Below, piece after piece: positions 1-9,259 of a stretch of 64,000 nucleotides of DNA (the stretch's first letter is position 1; every line of letters begins with the position of its first letter). Location of the stretch: NCBI RefSeq assembly GCF_047276495.1, contig NZ_CP178543.1, positions 6,324,001 to 6,388,000 on the forward strand. The letters are read 5' to 3'. The position numbers and the translations under genes were made by a program. This DNA is from Capilliphycus salinus. Lineage in GTDB: Bacteria > Cyanobacteriota > Cyanobacteriia > Cyanobacteriales > Microcoleaceae. The notes under the pieces are model-generated. The model was given only the letters and a program-made list of their open reading frames with translations, was not told where the DNA came from and ran no database searches.

Positions 1-383
1 TTCCCCATAAACGGGAGCATATGGTGTTCGCACATACTAAACACGGTGATGTCGCGAACCAACACCATTTCTTCGTGACCTTCATCAAAGATTGCCCCGT
101 TTACGAGGTCTTCTAAAGATTGATTGTAGCCACTGGTGAGGAAGCGCATGGCATCGGCGACCCGTTTGGGGGTTTTTAACAAGCCTTCCCGTTCGGGATC
201 TTCTCCGACGCCAAGCAGCATCGTCCGCACGGCGTCCATCATTTGTTCATCTGAGACTTCAGTCAGGGGTTGCTTTTGAACGGAATGACCATTCGATGCG
301 GAAGTCGTGCGATCGGGTCGGCTGAGGATGCGACTCGAACCATTTGCGGATTTAGAACCGTTTCCATTGGAAGCAATAGTCAT
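1..383 (-). CDS. folE: GTP cyclohydrolase I, C-terminus cut by window edge
   Basis: Converts GTP to 7,8-dihydroneopterin triphosphate, the first step of folate and pterin synthesis, in the cytoplasm. The first 127 codons are visible. A variable Ser/Asn-rich leader of about 45 residues is followed by the conserved core with GEDPEREGLLKTPKRVADAM and then FSMCEHHMLPF near residues 116-126, which supplies two of the family's zinc ligands (Cys118 and His121). The start at 383 is the ATG that opens this leader. The rest of the gene lies outside the window. It is co-oriented with the short-chain dehydrogenase upstream, 255 bases away, and may share its transcript. Confidence 0.95.
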   Translation of the reverse strand, partial: MTIASNGNGSKSANGSSRILSRPDRTTSASNGHSVQKQPLTEVSDEQMMDAVRTMLLGVGEDPEREGLLKTPKRVADAMRFLTSGYNQSLEDLVNGAIFDEGHEEMVLVRDITVFSMCEHHMLPFMG

Positions 384-638
384 AACAAGTCCGTAAACGA
401 TAGAAAAAAGAGTGAACAATTGAGAATCAGACCTTGAGGCCTTGATTCTTGCAGCCCGATCGATCACCCTCACGAGAGGGCAGTTCGAGCGTTGGCGCCC
501 TCACAAACCGATGAATGGGGCGCTGATTCGATATCGCCGACAGGGGTTTCCTACCGGGGGGATAAAATCTACTGAATTCGTCTGGGCAGACAATATCCGT
601 TTTTCAAGATTCATCGATGTCCCGGCATTTCCACTCGA

Positions 639-1364
639 TCAAAATGCTCCCCCGTGCGGCATGAGGGTTAATTCTTCAATCACCGCCTGTGGAGGCAACA
701 TTACGATGTGTAAAATCGACTCGGCGACCATTTCTGGTGTCAACATTGCGGAGCGATCGAAGTCAGCTTGAACGGTTTCTGTATCCCAAAGCGAAGTATT
801 GACTGCACCCGGACAAATTGCGCTGACCCGAATTCCGTGGGCGCGTTCTTCAGCAGCCAAAGCTTTCGACAGAGCCATCAAGCCAAACTTACTGACACAA
901 TAAGCTCCCCAGTTGGGAAAAACTTGTTGTCCGGCAATGGAGACAACATTGACAATTGTTCCGCTGCCTCGTTCGCGCATTCCCGGCAAAACCCCTTGAA
1001 TGCACTGAAACACACTGGTGAGGTTCAGGTCTAGCACCTGTTGCCACTCGGTTAGGGGTGTACTCGCTAAGGGGCTGGTGTAGCCCATACCCGCATTGTT
1101 GACGAGAATATCGATCGGGCCGAAAGCAGCAGCAATGGTGTCGATCTGCTCATGCACTTGCTCAACTTTGGCGAGATCTAGAGCATAGGCATTCGCTTCT
1201 ACTCCCGCTTGCCGTGCAAGTTCAGCAATGGTTTCCAGTTGCTCCTGAGATCGACTCACTAAGGCGACATGAATCCCGGCTTTGGCAAAGGCAAGAGCTG
1301 TTGCTTTACCTATCCCACTACTTGCCCCCGTGATTAAGGCACGTCGTTCGATGGGAGAAGTCAT
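639..1364 (-). CDS. short-chain dehydrogenase/reductase (SDR)
   Basis: A classical SDR oxidoreductase of 241 residues, cytoplasmic and NAD(P)H-dependent. The Rossmann motif TGASSGIG is at residues 12-19, the NNAG motif at 89-92, the catalytic Ser near 142, and Tyr155 and Lys159 form the YxxxK pair. It resembles FabG-like 3-oxoacyl reductases and also the general SDRs that often precede folE in cyanobacteria. The substrate cannot be read from sequence. The length is standard for the family. It lies upstream of folE on the same strand. Confidence 0.9.
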   Translation of the reverse strand: MTSPIERRALITGASSGIGKATALAFAKAGIHVALVSRSQEQLETIAELARQAGVEANAYALDLAKVEQVHEQIDTIAAAFGPIDILVNNAGMGYTSPLASTPLTEWQQVLDLNLTSVFQCIQGVLPGMRERGSGTIVNVVSIAGQQVFPNWGAYCVSKFGLMALSKALAAEERAHGIRVSAICPGAVNTSLWDTETVQADFDRSAMLTPEMVAESILHIVMLPPQAVIEELTLMPHGGAF

Positions 1365-1984
1365 TGACGGTTTGAGTAATCTCCGATTAGACTGAACGGA
1401 ATTGATAGTTCTCCGGTTGCAAAACCGGGAGATTTTGAGCAGACTTTCAAAGAGGTATCAGCTAATACATTTTTTGAAGGTCTGACTCCCAGGTTGAACC
1501 TGTTCGGCACTGTCATCAGGCCTGGAAGACTTGGGCTAAGTTTGACCTTACCCCGGTCTTGTACTTTTGTTACACTGGCTGAGATCTAAAACAGTTGGGG
1601 TTGAGTTTTTCACCTGTATTTTTAGAGACTCGCTTTGGCAACTCCAGTCGTTTACAGCCAAGCTTTTAGCTGGCGCTCCCCTTTTCTCCACCGCTGCAAT
1701 ACGGTGGCTCTCACGTTGGGGATGCTGTAGCAAATCTATCAAGGGCAAATCTGAGAAATTTGTAAAGATTTGTTACTTACCTATTATACCACCTTCAGGT
1801 TGATCTAAAATACCCACTCAATTGATCGACTCGATCGCAGACGCTCTCAAGGACGAAGCAGAAGGGATCGACAAGATCGGTATAACTTTTGTGAATACAG
1901 AAGCTCAAAAAACTCAATCAGTCTCATTGCTTCGACCTGCGTTCAACCGGAGTCAAACGTCAAAATTCTCAACAATGGCATTGA
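1365..1984. other. 620-base non-coding gap with several hairpins
   Basis: No convincing gene is seen between the dehydrogenase start and the accA stop. The stretch holds an imperfect hairpin at 1410-1432 (TCTCCGGTT against AACCGGGAGA), a perfect 6-bp stem CCACCG/CGGTGG at 1688-1707 with an 8-base loop, and soon after a perfect 7-bp stem CAAATCT/AGATTTG. Short open frames cross it on both strands, but none has a ribosome-binding site or recognisable protein. It could be a structured RNA, a decayed mobile element, or leader sequence. Confidence 0.4.
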
Positions 1985-2965
1985 TTAAGCGGGTTCTTCG
2001 GCAAAAATCCCCATCTGTCGGAATTTTTGATAGCGCATTTCTCGCCGTTGCTGGCCGCTGAGACTCATCAATTCTTCTAAACATTCCAATAAGGCTTGTT
2101 TGAGTCTTTGGGCCGCTTCGATCGGGTTGGCGTGGGCGCCGCCGTCGGGTTCGGGGACAATGCGATCGATAATTCCCAATTCTTTTAAGTCGGGAGCGGT
2201 AATTTTTAGAGCTTGGGCGGCTTGGGCGGCTTTGGAGGCATCTTTCCACAAAATGGCGGCGCAGGCTTCGGGAGAAGCCACCGTATACACCGAATGCTCC
2301 AACATGAACAACCGTTCACCGACTCCAATTCCTAAAGCCCCTCCTGAACCGCCTTCTCCGATGACAGTACAAATAATCGGCACATCCAGGCGAAACATTT
2401 CTCGCAAGTTGTAGGCGATCGCTTCCCCTTGACCCAGTTTTTCCGCGTCCACACCCGCCCAGGCGCCGGGCGTATCAATAAAGGTGATGATCGGCATTCC
2501 AAAATGGTTGGCGTGTTCCATCAACCGCATCGCTTTGCGATAGCCTCCCGGCGCCGCCATCCCAAAGTTTCGGGCGACGTTATCTTTGGTATCGCGCCCT
2601 TTTTGATGACCCAACATCACCACCGGTTGGCCGGCTAACCGCCCAATTCCCCCGACTAACGCCGGATCGTCGGAACCGGAGCGATCGCCGTGCAGTTCTA
2701 GCCATTCCTCGCTCATGGCTTGTATATAGTCTAAGGTACTCGGACGACGAGGATGGCGGGCCAGTTGTAGCCGTTGGGAGGGAGAGAGGCTGCTAAAGAT
2801 CTCCTGTCTCAGTTGAGTTGCACGGGCTTCTAACTGATGGATTTGATCGGAGACATCAACGCCGTTTTCCTCGGCCAACTGGCGAATCTGCTCAATGCGA
2901 GATTCTAGCTCGGCTAGAGGTTTTTCAAAGTCAAGTAGGATGGTTTTGCGGTTTGGACTTGCCAC
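1985..2965 (-). CDS. accA: acetyl-CoA carboxylase carboxyltransferase subunit alpha
   Basis: The alpha subunit of the carboxyltransferase moves the carboxyl group from biotin carrier protein to acetyl-CoA, making malonyl-CoA for fatty-acid synthesis. At 326 residues it has the usual bacterial length. The N-terminal helical region (FEKPLAELESRIEQI) is followed by the crotonase-like core with the glycine-rich GGSGGALGIGVGERLFMLE and the typical YTVASPEACAAILWKD. The partner accD is not in the window, as is common in cyanobacteria where acc genes are scattered. It is a single gene facing the preceding non-coding gap. Confidence 0.97.
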   Translation of the reverse strand: MASPNRKTILLDFEKPLAELESRIEQIRQLAEENGVDVSDQIHQLEARATQLRQEIFSSLSPSQRLQLARHPRRPSTLDYIQAMSEEWLELHGDRSGSDDPALVGGIGRLAGQPVVMLGHQKGRDTKDNVARNFGMAAPGGYRKAMRLMEHANHFGMPIITFIDTPGAWAGVDAEKLGQGEAIAYNLREMFRLDVPIICTVIGEGGSGGALGIGVGERLFMLEHSVYTVASPEACAAILWKDASKAAQAAQALKITAPDLKELGIIDRIVPEPDGGAHANPIEAAQRLKQALLECLEELMSLSGQQRREMRYQKFRQMGIFAEEPA

Positions 2966-3240
2966 ACTCAGAGTTTTGTTCGCATGGGGTACACAACTTG
3001 TATTGTATCGAAGAACAGCACATTTTTAGTCACCAAAGTTTTTCGGATTTCCTCCCGGCTGTGAATGTTGATTTTTCTATCGGTCCGTTTGCCCTTTCTG
3101 ATTTTATCGTTTTGACCCGAAATTAAATCTTGATTTTTTCTATAGAAACTAATATCTAAATTGGCAAAAATTGACCCGATTAAAATCTAAATTTTTTATT
3201 TTTATTGTTCGCGAAAATTAAGGTCTAGTTAATTGGGTTT

Positions 3241-3275
3241 AAAAACCCGGTTCGCGTGAAAGTTACCGGGTTTTT
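3241..3275 (-). terminator. intrinsic terminator after the hps-like operon
   Basis: A perfect 11-bp stem, AAAAACCCGGT against ACCGGGTTTTT, encloses a 13-base loop 35 bases beyond the hpsO-like stop codon. The A and T tracts on both sides make it look bidirectional. The same stem sequence is used after glmM at 7665-7699. Confidence 0.85.
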
Positions 3276-3309
3276 CGGGGGGGCTATTTCAATTTTGGAG
3301 ATAGAAAAT

Positions 3310-4491
3310 TTATCGGGTGTTCGAGAGCAATTTCTGGTAAAATTTTAGGATCTGTTGGGCTAGAGCTTTGTTGGTATAATGTTCTAAAGCCCGCTGATAT
3401 CCTCGTTTGGCGAAATCTTCAGCCTGTTGAGGATTTTCGATGAACTGACGCAAACAGTCGCCCAACGCTTCGGCTTTCCCCTCCGGAAACACCAACCCCG
3501 CTTCACCAATAACGTGAGGAATTTCCCCGGAGTCGGAACCAATAACGGGTACTTTACACGCCATTGCTTCGATTAAAACATGGCCGAATTGTTCTTTCCA
3601 TCCCACTGCTGTTAGGGTTTTAAATTTGTATGTGGTTTCGGAGGGTAAAACTAACACGTTCATGGTGTTAATATAGCGTTGTACTTCGTCGTGGGGAACG
3701 CTTTCTACAAAAATCAGTCTATCTTGAATTCCAAATTCTTCAGCTTTTTCTATAATTTGTTGTTTTAATTCTCCCCGCCCCAACAATAACGCTTTCCAGG
3801 ATAATTCTTTTAAGCTTGCCAAAGCTGCAACTAAGGTTAACAGTCCTTTTTCTTCTACAAACCGCCCCACAAACCCCACTACAAATTCGTCGGGTTTAAT
3901 GCCCAATTCTGCTTTTAATTCCGGTTGAGGAACAGGTTGAAATAAACTCTCATCGACTCCCAACTGAGGCATAACTTCCATCGCCCCCTGATAACCCCGC
4001 TGTCGTAGAATATCCGCCCCGTCTTGATTTCCGACTACAATTCCATCGGTATTTTTGAGGTTATAGGCTTCGATTAAAGAAATGGGAAATTTTAGCGTGT
4101 AGGGCAGATTCCACCACGTAAAAAAGACATTTTTAGCGTTTAATCCCAAGAGTTTATTGAAGGTAATAAACTGGGAATAGGTAATCGCTTTTGAACCCTG
4201 TTCAACTTGGATAATATTGGGTTTAAACTGTTTTAAAAGCGGAATTAAATCCAACCCAAAGGTGAGTAAACCCTGATTATTTTGACTGAAGTTAGAAACG
4301 GGAACAACTTTAAACGATCCTTCATCTAAATATTCGGAGTCAATAATTTTGTTTTGAACGCCTCCCGGTTTCCAACGACGGGGAACCACGAGGGTAACTT
4401 CTATTTCCGGGGAAAGATGGGCTAAAGCCCGCCATTTTTCCCGGTTCAAATCGACGATATAAGTATGGCTAGCTACTAGAATTTTCATCAT
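3310..4491 (-). CDS. hpsO: glycosyltransferase family 4, HpsO-like
   Basis: A GT4 glycosyltransferase of 393 residues with a GT-B fold, cytoplasmic or membrane-associated, predicted to add a sugar to a polysaccharide precursor. The N-terminus (MKILVASHTYIVDLNREKW) and the segment VVPRRWKPGGVQNKII match what I recall of the hormogonium-polysaccharide enzyme HpsO. The C-terminal half has GFVGRFVEEKGL around residues 205-216 and the donor-site EX7E region FGHVLIEAMACKVPVIGSDSGE. Two consecutive ATG codons open the frame; the second gives the family-typical start. It is the last gene of the hpsL-hpsN-hpsO-like operon, 45 bases after the HpsN-like gene, and is followed by a terminator. The GT4 call is firm; the hps name rests on remembered family sequence. 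Confidence 0.82.
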   Translation of the reverse strand: MMKILVASHTYIVDLNREKWRALAHLSPEIEVTLVVPRRWKPGGVQNKIIDSEYLDEGSFKVVPVSNFSQNNQGLLTFGLDLIPLLKQFKPNIIQVEQGSKAITYSQFITFNKLLGLNAKNVFFTWWNLPYTLKFPISLIEAYNLKNTDGIVVGNQDGADILRQRGYQGAMEVMPQLGVDESLFQPVPQPELKAELGIKPDEFVVGFVGRFVEEKGLLTLVAALASLKELSWKALLLGRGELKQQIIEKAEEFGIQDRLIFVESVPHDEVQRYINTMNVLVLPSETTYKFKTLTAVGWKEQFGHVLIEAMACKVPVIGSDSGEIPHVIGEAGLVFPEGKAEALGDCLRQFIENPQQAEDFAKRGYQRALEHYTNKALAQQILKFYQKLLSNTR

Positions 4492-4536
4492 TTAGCCCAG
4501 ATAAAAATAAGAAATACAGACATCAACATCAAGGCT

Positions 4537-5535
4537 TTAAGTTTTGGCTAATTCATCCTGTTGGGTGTAAATTTGACCCTGATTCCAAAGGGATTGAATG
4601 CGGGTTCCAATGGCTTTAAAAAAGCCTGCGGTGTAAAATCCAAATCGGGTGACAACTTTGAGGGGAGAACCGCTTTTATTGCAGGGCGGATGTCCGAGAA
4701 CGTGACAGTCAAATAGTTTGGCAAAAAAGCGCAAACATTGACCGAGAGTGAGGTTTTTTAACCCCATAAAAAAGTGATTGTGATAGAAGGTAATTTGATA
4801 TTGCATGGAACGGGTACTAATATCGTGACAGCCGCCCACTTCTTCGCCCAAATGAACTAAATTCGCTTCGGGATCGTACCAAATAATATAGCCGGTTTTT
4901 CGCAGTCGCAAACAAAAATCGGATTCTTCGCGGACCGCACTCCCTTTAAAGCGTTCATCAAAATGTAAACCATGTTTATCGAAAATTTCTCGCCGAAAAG
5001 ACATATTGCAACCTCGGGCGGAAATCACTTGTTGGGGTTTTATTGTATGAACTAAATCAATATGATACCAAGCAATTCCCGGATCGGATGCTTGGGGGGG
5101 TAATTCTTCGATAGTTAAATCTCCGCCAGAATCTCCTAATTTCATCCGATCAAAAACTCGTCCGGCGACGGCGCCAATATTTTTGGGGATGGAAGTTCCG
5201 GCATTTATATAATTGTTTGCGTGGGCTTTGAGAAAGTTTTCGGGGAGTTTGACGTCATCATCAATAAACAGAATAATATCCCCGGTTGAACGTCTAACTG
5301 CGTAGTTGCGGGCGCCGGGTAAACTCGCCCATTCCAGACGATACCATTGAATTTTATTAGTATTGGCGAGTTCTTCTAATAAGGTTTGAGTTTCGCTTTG
5401 ATGAGAACGAGTTTGATCGACGACTATGACTTCAAACTGGGGATAGTCCTGTTTGAGAACATCAACTAAGGTTTCCCTCAGGGCTTCCTCACGGTTGTAG
5501 GTGGGAATAATCACAGAAATTTTAGGCCAGTCCAT
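4537..5535 (-). CDS. hpsN: glycosyltransferase family 2, HpsN-like
   Basis: A GT-A fold family 2 glycosyltransferase of 332 residues. It begins with ISVIIPTYNREEALRETL, continues with VVDQTRS, and has the metal-binding DXD-type motif FIDDDVKLP near residues 90-98. Downstream is ARGCNMSFRREIF and the acceptor/catalytic region AVREESDFCLRLRKTGY. A Cys/His-rich tail (DCHVLGHPPCNKSG) is unusual for a plain GT2. The order of the neighbours (an HpsL-like membrane protein upstream and an HpsO-like GT4 downstream) supports a role in the extracellular polysaccharide that filamentous cyanobacteria secrete for gliding. The exact sugar is unknown. Confidence 0.8.
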   Translation of the reverse strand: MDWPKISVIIPTYNREEALRETLVDVLKQDYPQFEVIVVDQTRSHQSETQTLLEELANTNKIQWYRLEWASLPGARNYAVRRSTGDIILFIDDDVKLPENFLKAHANNYINAGTSIPKNIGAVAGRVFDRMKLGDSGGDLTIEELPPQASDPGIAWYHIDLVHTIKPQQVISARGCNMSFRREIFDKHGLHFDERFKGSAVREESDFCLRLRKTGYIIWYDPEANLVHLGEEVGGCHDISTRSMQYQITFYHNHFFMGLKNLTLGQCLRFFAKLFDCHVLGHPPCNKSGSPLKVVTRFGFYTAGFFKAIGTRIQSLWNQGQIYTQQDELAKT

Positions 5536-5684
5536 AGGTGATTTTAGCGCTAGTCTAAACGGATAATGTGGGGAAAGCGGACTTATTTGTATTGGGAGTT
5601 GGTTTACTCATATTTTACCCCCTCGTTCTTGAATACCCAAGTGAATTTCAGTTAAGTTCCGTTACAGCATATGGGAAGATAGGG

Positions 5685-5830
5685 AGAAAGAAGGCAGAAG
5701 GCAGAAGGCAGAAGTCACTGAAAACTGACTACTGTTATCACTGGTGACTGTAAAACTGGTCACTCTCTTACAAACTTTGCTACCGACTATTCCGCCGGGT
5801 CGCAAGGAACGCGCTGGTGGCTGGTGACTG
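5685..5830. repeat. GGCAGAA and CACTGGT heptamer repeats between hpsL and hpsN
   Basis: About three GGCAGAA units lie around 5693-5713, followed by degenerate heptamers related to GTCACTG and CTGGTGACTG up to the hpsL stop. These are short tandem repeats of the kind scattered through filamentous cyanobacterial genomes. They occupy most of the 297-base gap inside the hps-like operon, so the operon may be read through a repeat or split into two transcripts. Confidence 0.7.
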
Positions 5831-5832
5831 AA

Positions 5833-7446
5833 TTAACCTGCTTGTTCTTCTTCTTCTTTGAGTCGTTTTATTTCTTCTTTGTCGATGTCGGGAAGTCGAT
5901 AAATGACGCCGACAAAATACCAGTAATAAACGGCAACGGGATCGACATCGAGGGGATAATAGTAGGTGTTGTAACTAATGATTAATACGAACACCCAAAA
6001 GGATGCGCCAAAACTGCGAATATTTTTTTCTTTGAGAGAACGATAGGTTTTAAAAGTGGTGACAGTGAGGGTTGTGACTAATCCTAAAAAGGCAATTGTT
6101 CCGATTGGCCCGAGTTCATAAATGAGTTTGGGATAGTAGGTTTCGATCAGTTTTGTTTCCCCAAAAATTCGGGTGGAATTTGTGGCCCGTCCGAGTCCGT
6201 TTCCAAAAATTCCTTCTTGTCGTCCTGTACTATGTTCAAACTGTTCGGCAATAAAGGCGGTTGGGGGTGAAGCTTGCCAACGGGAGACAAAACTATCAAT
6301 ACGTTCTTGAATAATTTGAGGGTTGGCAACGACGGCAATTCCTAAGACTAAACCGAGTCCGGCTGCAATGGGAAGAAAGCGTTTTAAGTTGGCAACTTGA
6401 CCGGTTAAAACCAGAAGAATTACTGTTACTAAAGGAACCAAAGCGAGGGCAATTCGTTGACCGGAAATGGCGGAATTAACAAACACTAACGCCATCCCCC
6501 CCAAGCCGACCATTCGCCACAGGGGAGAAGGATCGCTAAAGGCGGTTGCAAAGGTAAAAAAGGCGTTACCAATGAGGAACCAAGCCCACTGCCAAGGGGC
6601 GACAAATGTTCCGGGTAAACGGATCATATTTTGGGATGGACTATAGACTAATGAACCGCCGACTAAACATTTGGCTTCGAGGGTAGCTTTAAATAAATCA
6701 TCTCCGCTTAAATGGTCTGTTCCTTTACAGCGACCGGAGGTGAGAAACTGATATTGAACAACGCCCAATACACAACAAATAATGGCTAAAACCACGGTCA
6801 TCCTGGTGAGAAACAGCAAGTCTTTTTTGTCTTTGATTTGATAATAAGCGCAGGTAATTAAGGGGAAATATCCGAGAAAGACTTTCAGTCCGAGAATTCC
6901 CATTAAAATGGGTTTGTCGTTGGGATAGGGCGGATCGAGTTGTTGTAAACCGTTGACGAGTAAGAGGGTGATTAAACAAAAACCTAATAAAATGTAGAGG
7001 GGGGTTTTAATTGCTTTGTGTACAAGAAAGGGTTGATGTTTACGTTTTAATTGTTGCACGAGGGCAAAGAGGGCGGGAAAATAAAAGCCGTCTTTGGCAA
7101 GTTGAAAGAGTGCGTTTCCCCCTCCGATCCAGTAGGTTATTGTTCCCGAAAAAGGCAGATAGATCAAAAACGCCCACAGTCCTTGCATGGGGTATTGATA
7201 GGACAGTGCTAAAACTAATATACCGCCACCGCCTGCGATCGCGAGTTTTTCATCTTTGACAAAAAACAAAGCCACGCCAACCAAGACCGCTAACACCCCA
7301 ACTCCGGAAGCTAGGGAGATAAATTTCTTAATTTCTTTGGCGGTTTTCTGCTGACGAATTTTTAATTCTTTTTTGCTGAGTGTGGGTTTAGAACCGGCTT
7401 TTTTTTTCTTGGATTTCTTGCGCTTAGTTTTTGATTTTACAGCCAT
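5833..7446 (-). CDS. hpsL: polysaccharide biosynthesis membrane protein, HpsL-like
   Basis: A 537-residue polytopic membrane protein. The first 35 residues are extremely lysine-rich (KSKTKRKKSKKKKAG), followed by roughly ten to twelve hydrophobic segments and an acidic tail (EEIKRLKEEEEQAG). The architecture fits an O-antigen ligase or polymerase-like protein, and the N-terminus and YQYPMQGLWAFLIYLPFSG segment resemble the hormogonium-polysaccharide protein HpsL. As the first gene of the operon it may provide the polymerase or ligase step for sugars assembled by the two downstream glycosyltransferases. The membrane character is clear; the biochemical step is inference. Confidence 0.78.
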   Translation of the reverse strand: MAVKSKTKRKKSKKKKAGSKPTLSKKELKIRQQKTAKEIKKFISLASGVGVLAVLVGVALFFVKDEKLAIAGGGGILVLALSYQYPMQGLWAFLIYLPFSGTITYWIGGGNALFQLAKDGFYFPALFALVQQLKRKHQPFLVHKAIKTPLYILLGFCLITLLLVNGLQQLDPPYPNDKPILMGILGLKVFLGYFPLITCAYYQIKDKKDLLFLTRMTVVLAIICCVLGVVQYQFLTSGRCKGTDHLSGDDLFKATLEAKCLVGGSLVYSPSQNMIRLPGTFVAPWQWAWFLIGNAFFTFATAFSDPSPLWRMVGLGGMALVFVNSAISGQRIALALVPLVTVILLVLTGQVANLKRFLPIAAGLGLVLGIAVVANPQIIQERIDSFVSRWQASPPTAFIAEQFEHSTGRQEGIFGNGLGRATNSTRIFGETKLIETYYPKLIYELGPIGTIAFLGLVTTLTVTTFKTYRSLKEKNIRSFGASFWVFVLIISYNTYYYPLDVDPVAVYYWYFVGVIYRLPDIDKEEIKRLKEEEEQAG

Positions 7447-7664
7447 TTTTTGCTTACCCTAGTCTTAAAAATAGGAGCAATCCTAATAATTTTAATCTGC
7501 CCAATTTAGGATTTAATTTTTCACCCTGACTCATATTTTCAGGGGTTTTTAACCTGCAATCTCCGATAGAAAAATCAAGCGTTTATGAATCAAAGTTCGG
7601 AGAATTTCTCACCAATCAACCATTATAACAATTGAATTTTCGGACGGTTTTCCGTAAAAAGCAG

Positions 7665-7699
7665 AAAAACCCGGTAACTCCTACGCGCACCGGGTTTTT
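7665..7699 (-). terminator. intrinsic terminator after glmM
   Basis: An 11-bp perfect stem, AAAAACCCGGT paired with ACCGGGTTTTT, around a 13-base loop lies 44 bases past the glmM stop. The stem is identical to that of the terminator at 3241-3275; only the loop differs. Confidence 0.85.
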
Positions 7700-7742
7700 G
7701 AGATAAAGATGTGAATTTTAAACGAATTTTCAAGTGAGTCTG

Positions 7743-9212
7743 TTAAACCGCCAAATGTTGCTGAACAACGGAAACCAAGCGGTCAGCCCAGAGGTTAGCC
7801 AGTTCGTTGCGGATGGCTTCAACCATGACCCGGATAACAGGTTCGGTACCGGAAGCCCGAACTAAAATCCGCCCCTGGTCGCCCATCGCGGTTTCGGCAT
7901 CTTGAATGGCATTAACCAGGGGTTCGCACTGTTTCCAGTTGCGACGGCGGTTAACGTCTTCAACGCGAATATTCCGCAAAAGTTGGGGATAGGTTTGGAA
8001 ACTTTCGTCTACCAAAGTGGAGAGAGTGACGCCCGAGCGCTTGACCAATGCGGCAATGTGCAGCGCCGTTAACAAACCATCTCCCGTGACCCCATAATGA
8101 TGGCAAAGAATGTGACCGGACTGTTCGCCGCCCAACATGGCGCCGCTGCGTTTCATTTCAGCATGAACGTGTTGGTCGCCCACGGCCGTCCGAATGAGTT
8201 GACCGCCTTTTTGTTGCCAAGCCCGTTCAAAACCCAAGTTAGCCATCACGGTGGAAATAATCAAATTTTGGGGAAGTTGTCCGGCTTGGCGGAGAGTTTG
8301 GCCCCAGAAATAAAGAATATAGTCGCCATCAACCGCCCGACCCCGACTATCAACGGCTAACACCCGGTCGGCATCCCCATCAAAGGCAAAACCCATATCG
8401 GCTTTTGTTTCTAAAACGGCTTGTTGCAGGCGTCCGAGGTGGGTGGAACCGCAATTAACGTTAATCTGATGTCCGTCGGGTTGGTCGTGGAGACAAATCA
8501 CTTCGGCCCCCATTTGCCGGAACACTTTCGGCGCCAGATGAACCGCAGCCCCCCAAGCCAAATCTAAAACAATTCGCATCCCTTCGAGGTTCAGAGTCGG
8601 AAGCAGGGGACGGTGGAGAGATTGGGCGTAGTCTTCGACCAATTCGCAGCGATGGTGGTGTTGTCCGCAGTGTCCTAAACTCGCGGCAAAGTCGGCCCGT
8701 CCTCGCAGAGCGGCTTCTATTTGCTGCTGTACGTCTGAGGAGAGTTTTGTGCCGTCGGAACCAAAAAATTTAATTCCATTGTCTTCTGGAGGGTTGTGGC
8801 TGGCGGAAATCATCACCCCGCCGAGGGCTTGGGTGGTACTGGTGAGATAGGCAACGCCCGGAGTTGGACAGAGGCCCAAATACCAGACTTCGAGTCCGGC
8901 GGCGGTCAGACCGGCTGACAGGGCCATTGCTAACATATTGCCGGAGTTTCTGCTATCCTGACCGAGAAGTACCGGGCCTGGATTATCGGTTTGTTGGCGA
9001 AGAACTTGTCCGGCCCAGAAGCCGACTTGCAGGGCTAAAGGGGCGCTCAAGAGTTCCCCGACTCGTCCTCGAATGCCATCGGTGCCAAATAGGGGGGTAG
9101 CCGGAAGTTCGGTGATGCTTCCAAAAAAACTAACTGAAGATTGTCTCATAGATTGTGTTGGGTTAGCGGGCGGATGCTGTCCTCCATGAGTTGGGGGGGG
9201 TGCTACGACCAT
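7743..9212 (-). CDS. glmM: phosphoglucosamine mutase
   Basis: Interconverts glucosamine-6-phosphate and glucosamine-1-phosphate, feeding UDP-GlcNAc for peptidoglycan and other glycans. The family hallmarks are all visible: TPLFGTDGIRGRVGE at residues 39-53, the phosphoserine loop GGVMISASHNP with Ser138, the metal-binding AFDGDADRVLAVD, the sugar-binding GGEQSGHI, and the phosphate-binding RASGTEPVIRVMVE near the C-terminus. At 489 residues it is longer than the usual 445 or so because of a Pro/His-rich N-terminal extension of about 35 residues. The start at 9212 is backed by an AGGAG eight bases upstream. It is a single gene with its own terminator. Confidence 0.96.
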   Translation of the reverse strand: MVVAPPPTHGGQHPPANPTQSMRQSSVSFFGSITELPATPLFGTDGIRGRVGELLSAPLALQVGFWAGQVLRQQTDNPGPVLLGQDSRNSGNMLAMALSAGLTAAGLEVWYLGLCPTPGVAYLTSTTQALGGVMISASHNPPEDNGIKFFGSDGTKLSSDVQQQIEAALRGRADFAASLGHCGQHHHRCELVEDYAQSLHRPLLPTLNLEGMRIVLDLAWGAAVHLAPKVFRQMGAEVICLHDQPDGHQINVNCGSTHLGRLQQAVLETKADMGFAFDGDADRVLAVDSRGRAVDGDYILYFWGQTLRQAGQLPQNLIISTVMANLGFERAWQQKGGQLIRTAVGDQHVHAEMKRSGAMLGGEQSGHILCHHYGVTGDGLLTALHIAALVKRSGVTLSTLVDESFQTYPQLLRNIRVEDVNRRRNWKQCEPLVNAIQDAETAMGDQGRILVRASGTEPVIRVMVEAIRNELANLWADRLVSVVQQHLAV

Positions 9213-9259
9213 AACAGTTCACTCCTCAAGGTACTCACACATTCATTGTGGAGGATACC

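Noticed and set aside
1400..1800. Retron or group II intron RNA
   Set aside because: No reverse transcriptase gene is present and no intron domain V-like end was seen.
1822..2061. Small gene overlapping the accA 3' end
   Set aside because: It starts without a ribosome-binding site and overlaps accA on the other strand for about 75 bases, so it is likely chance.
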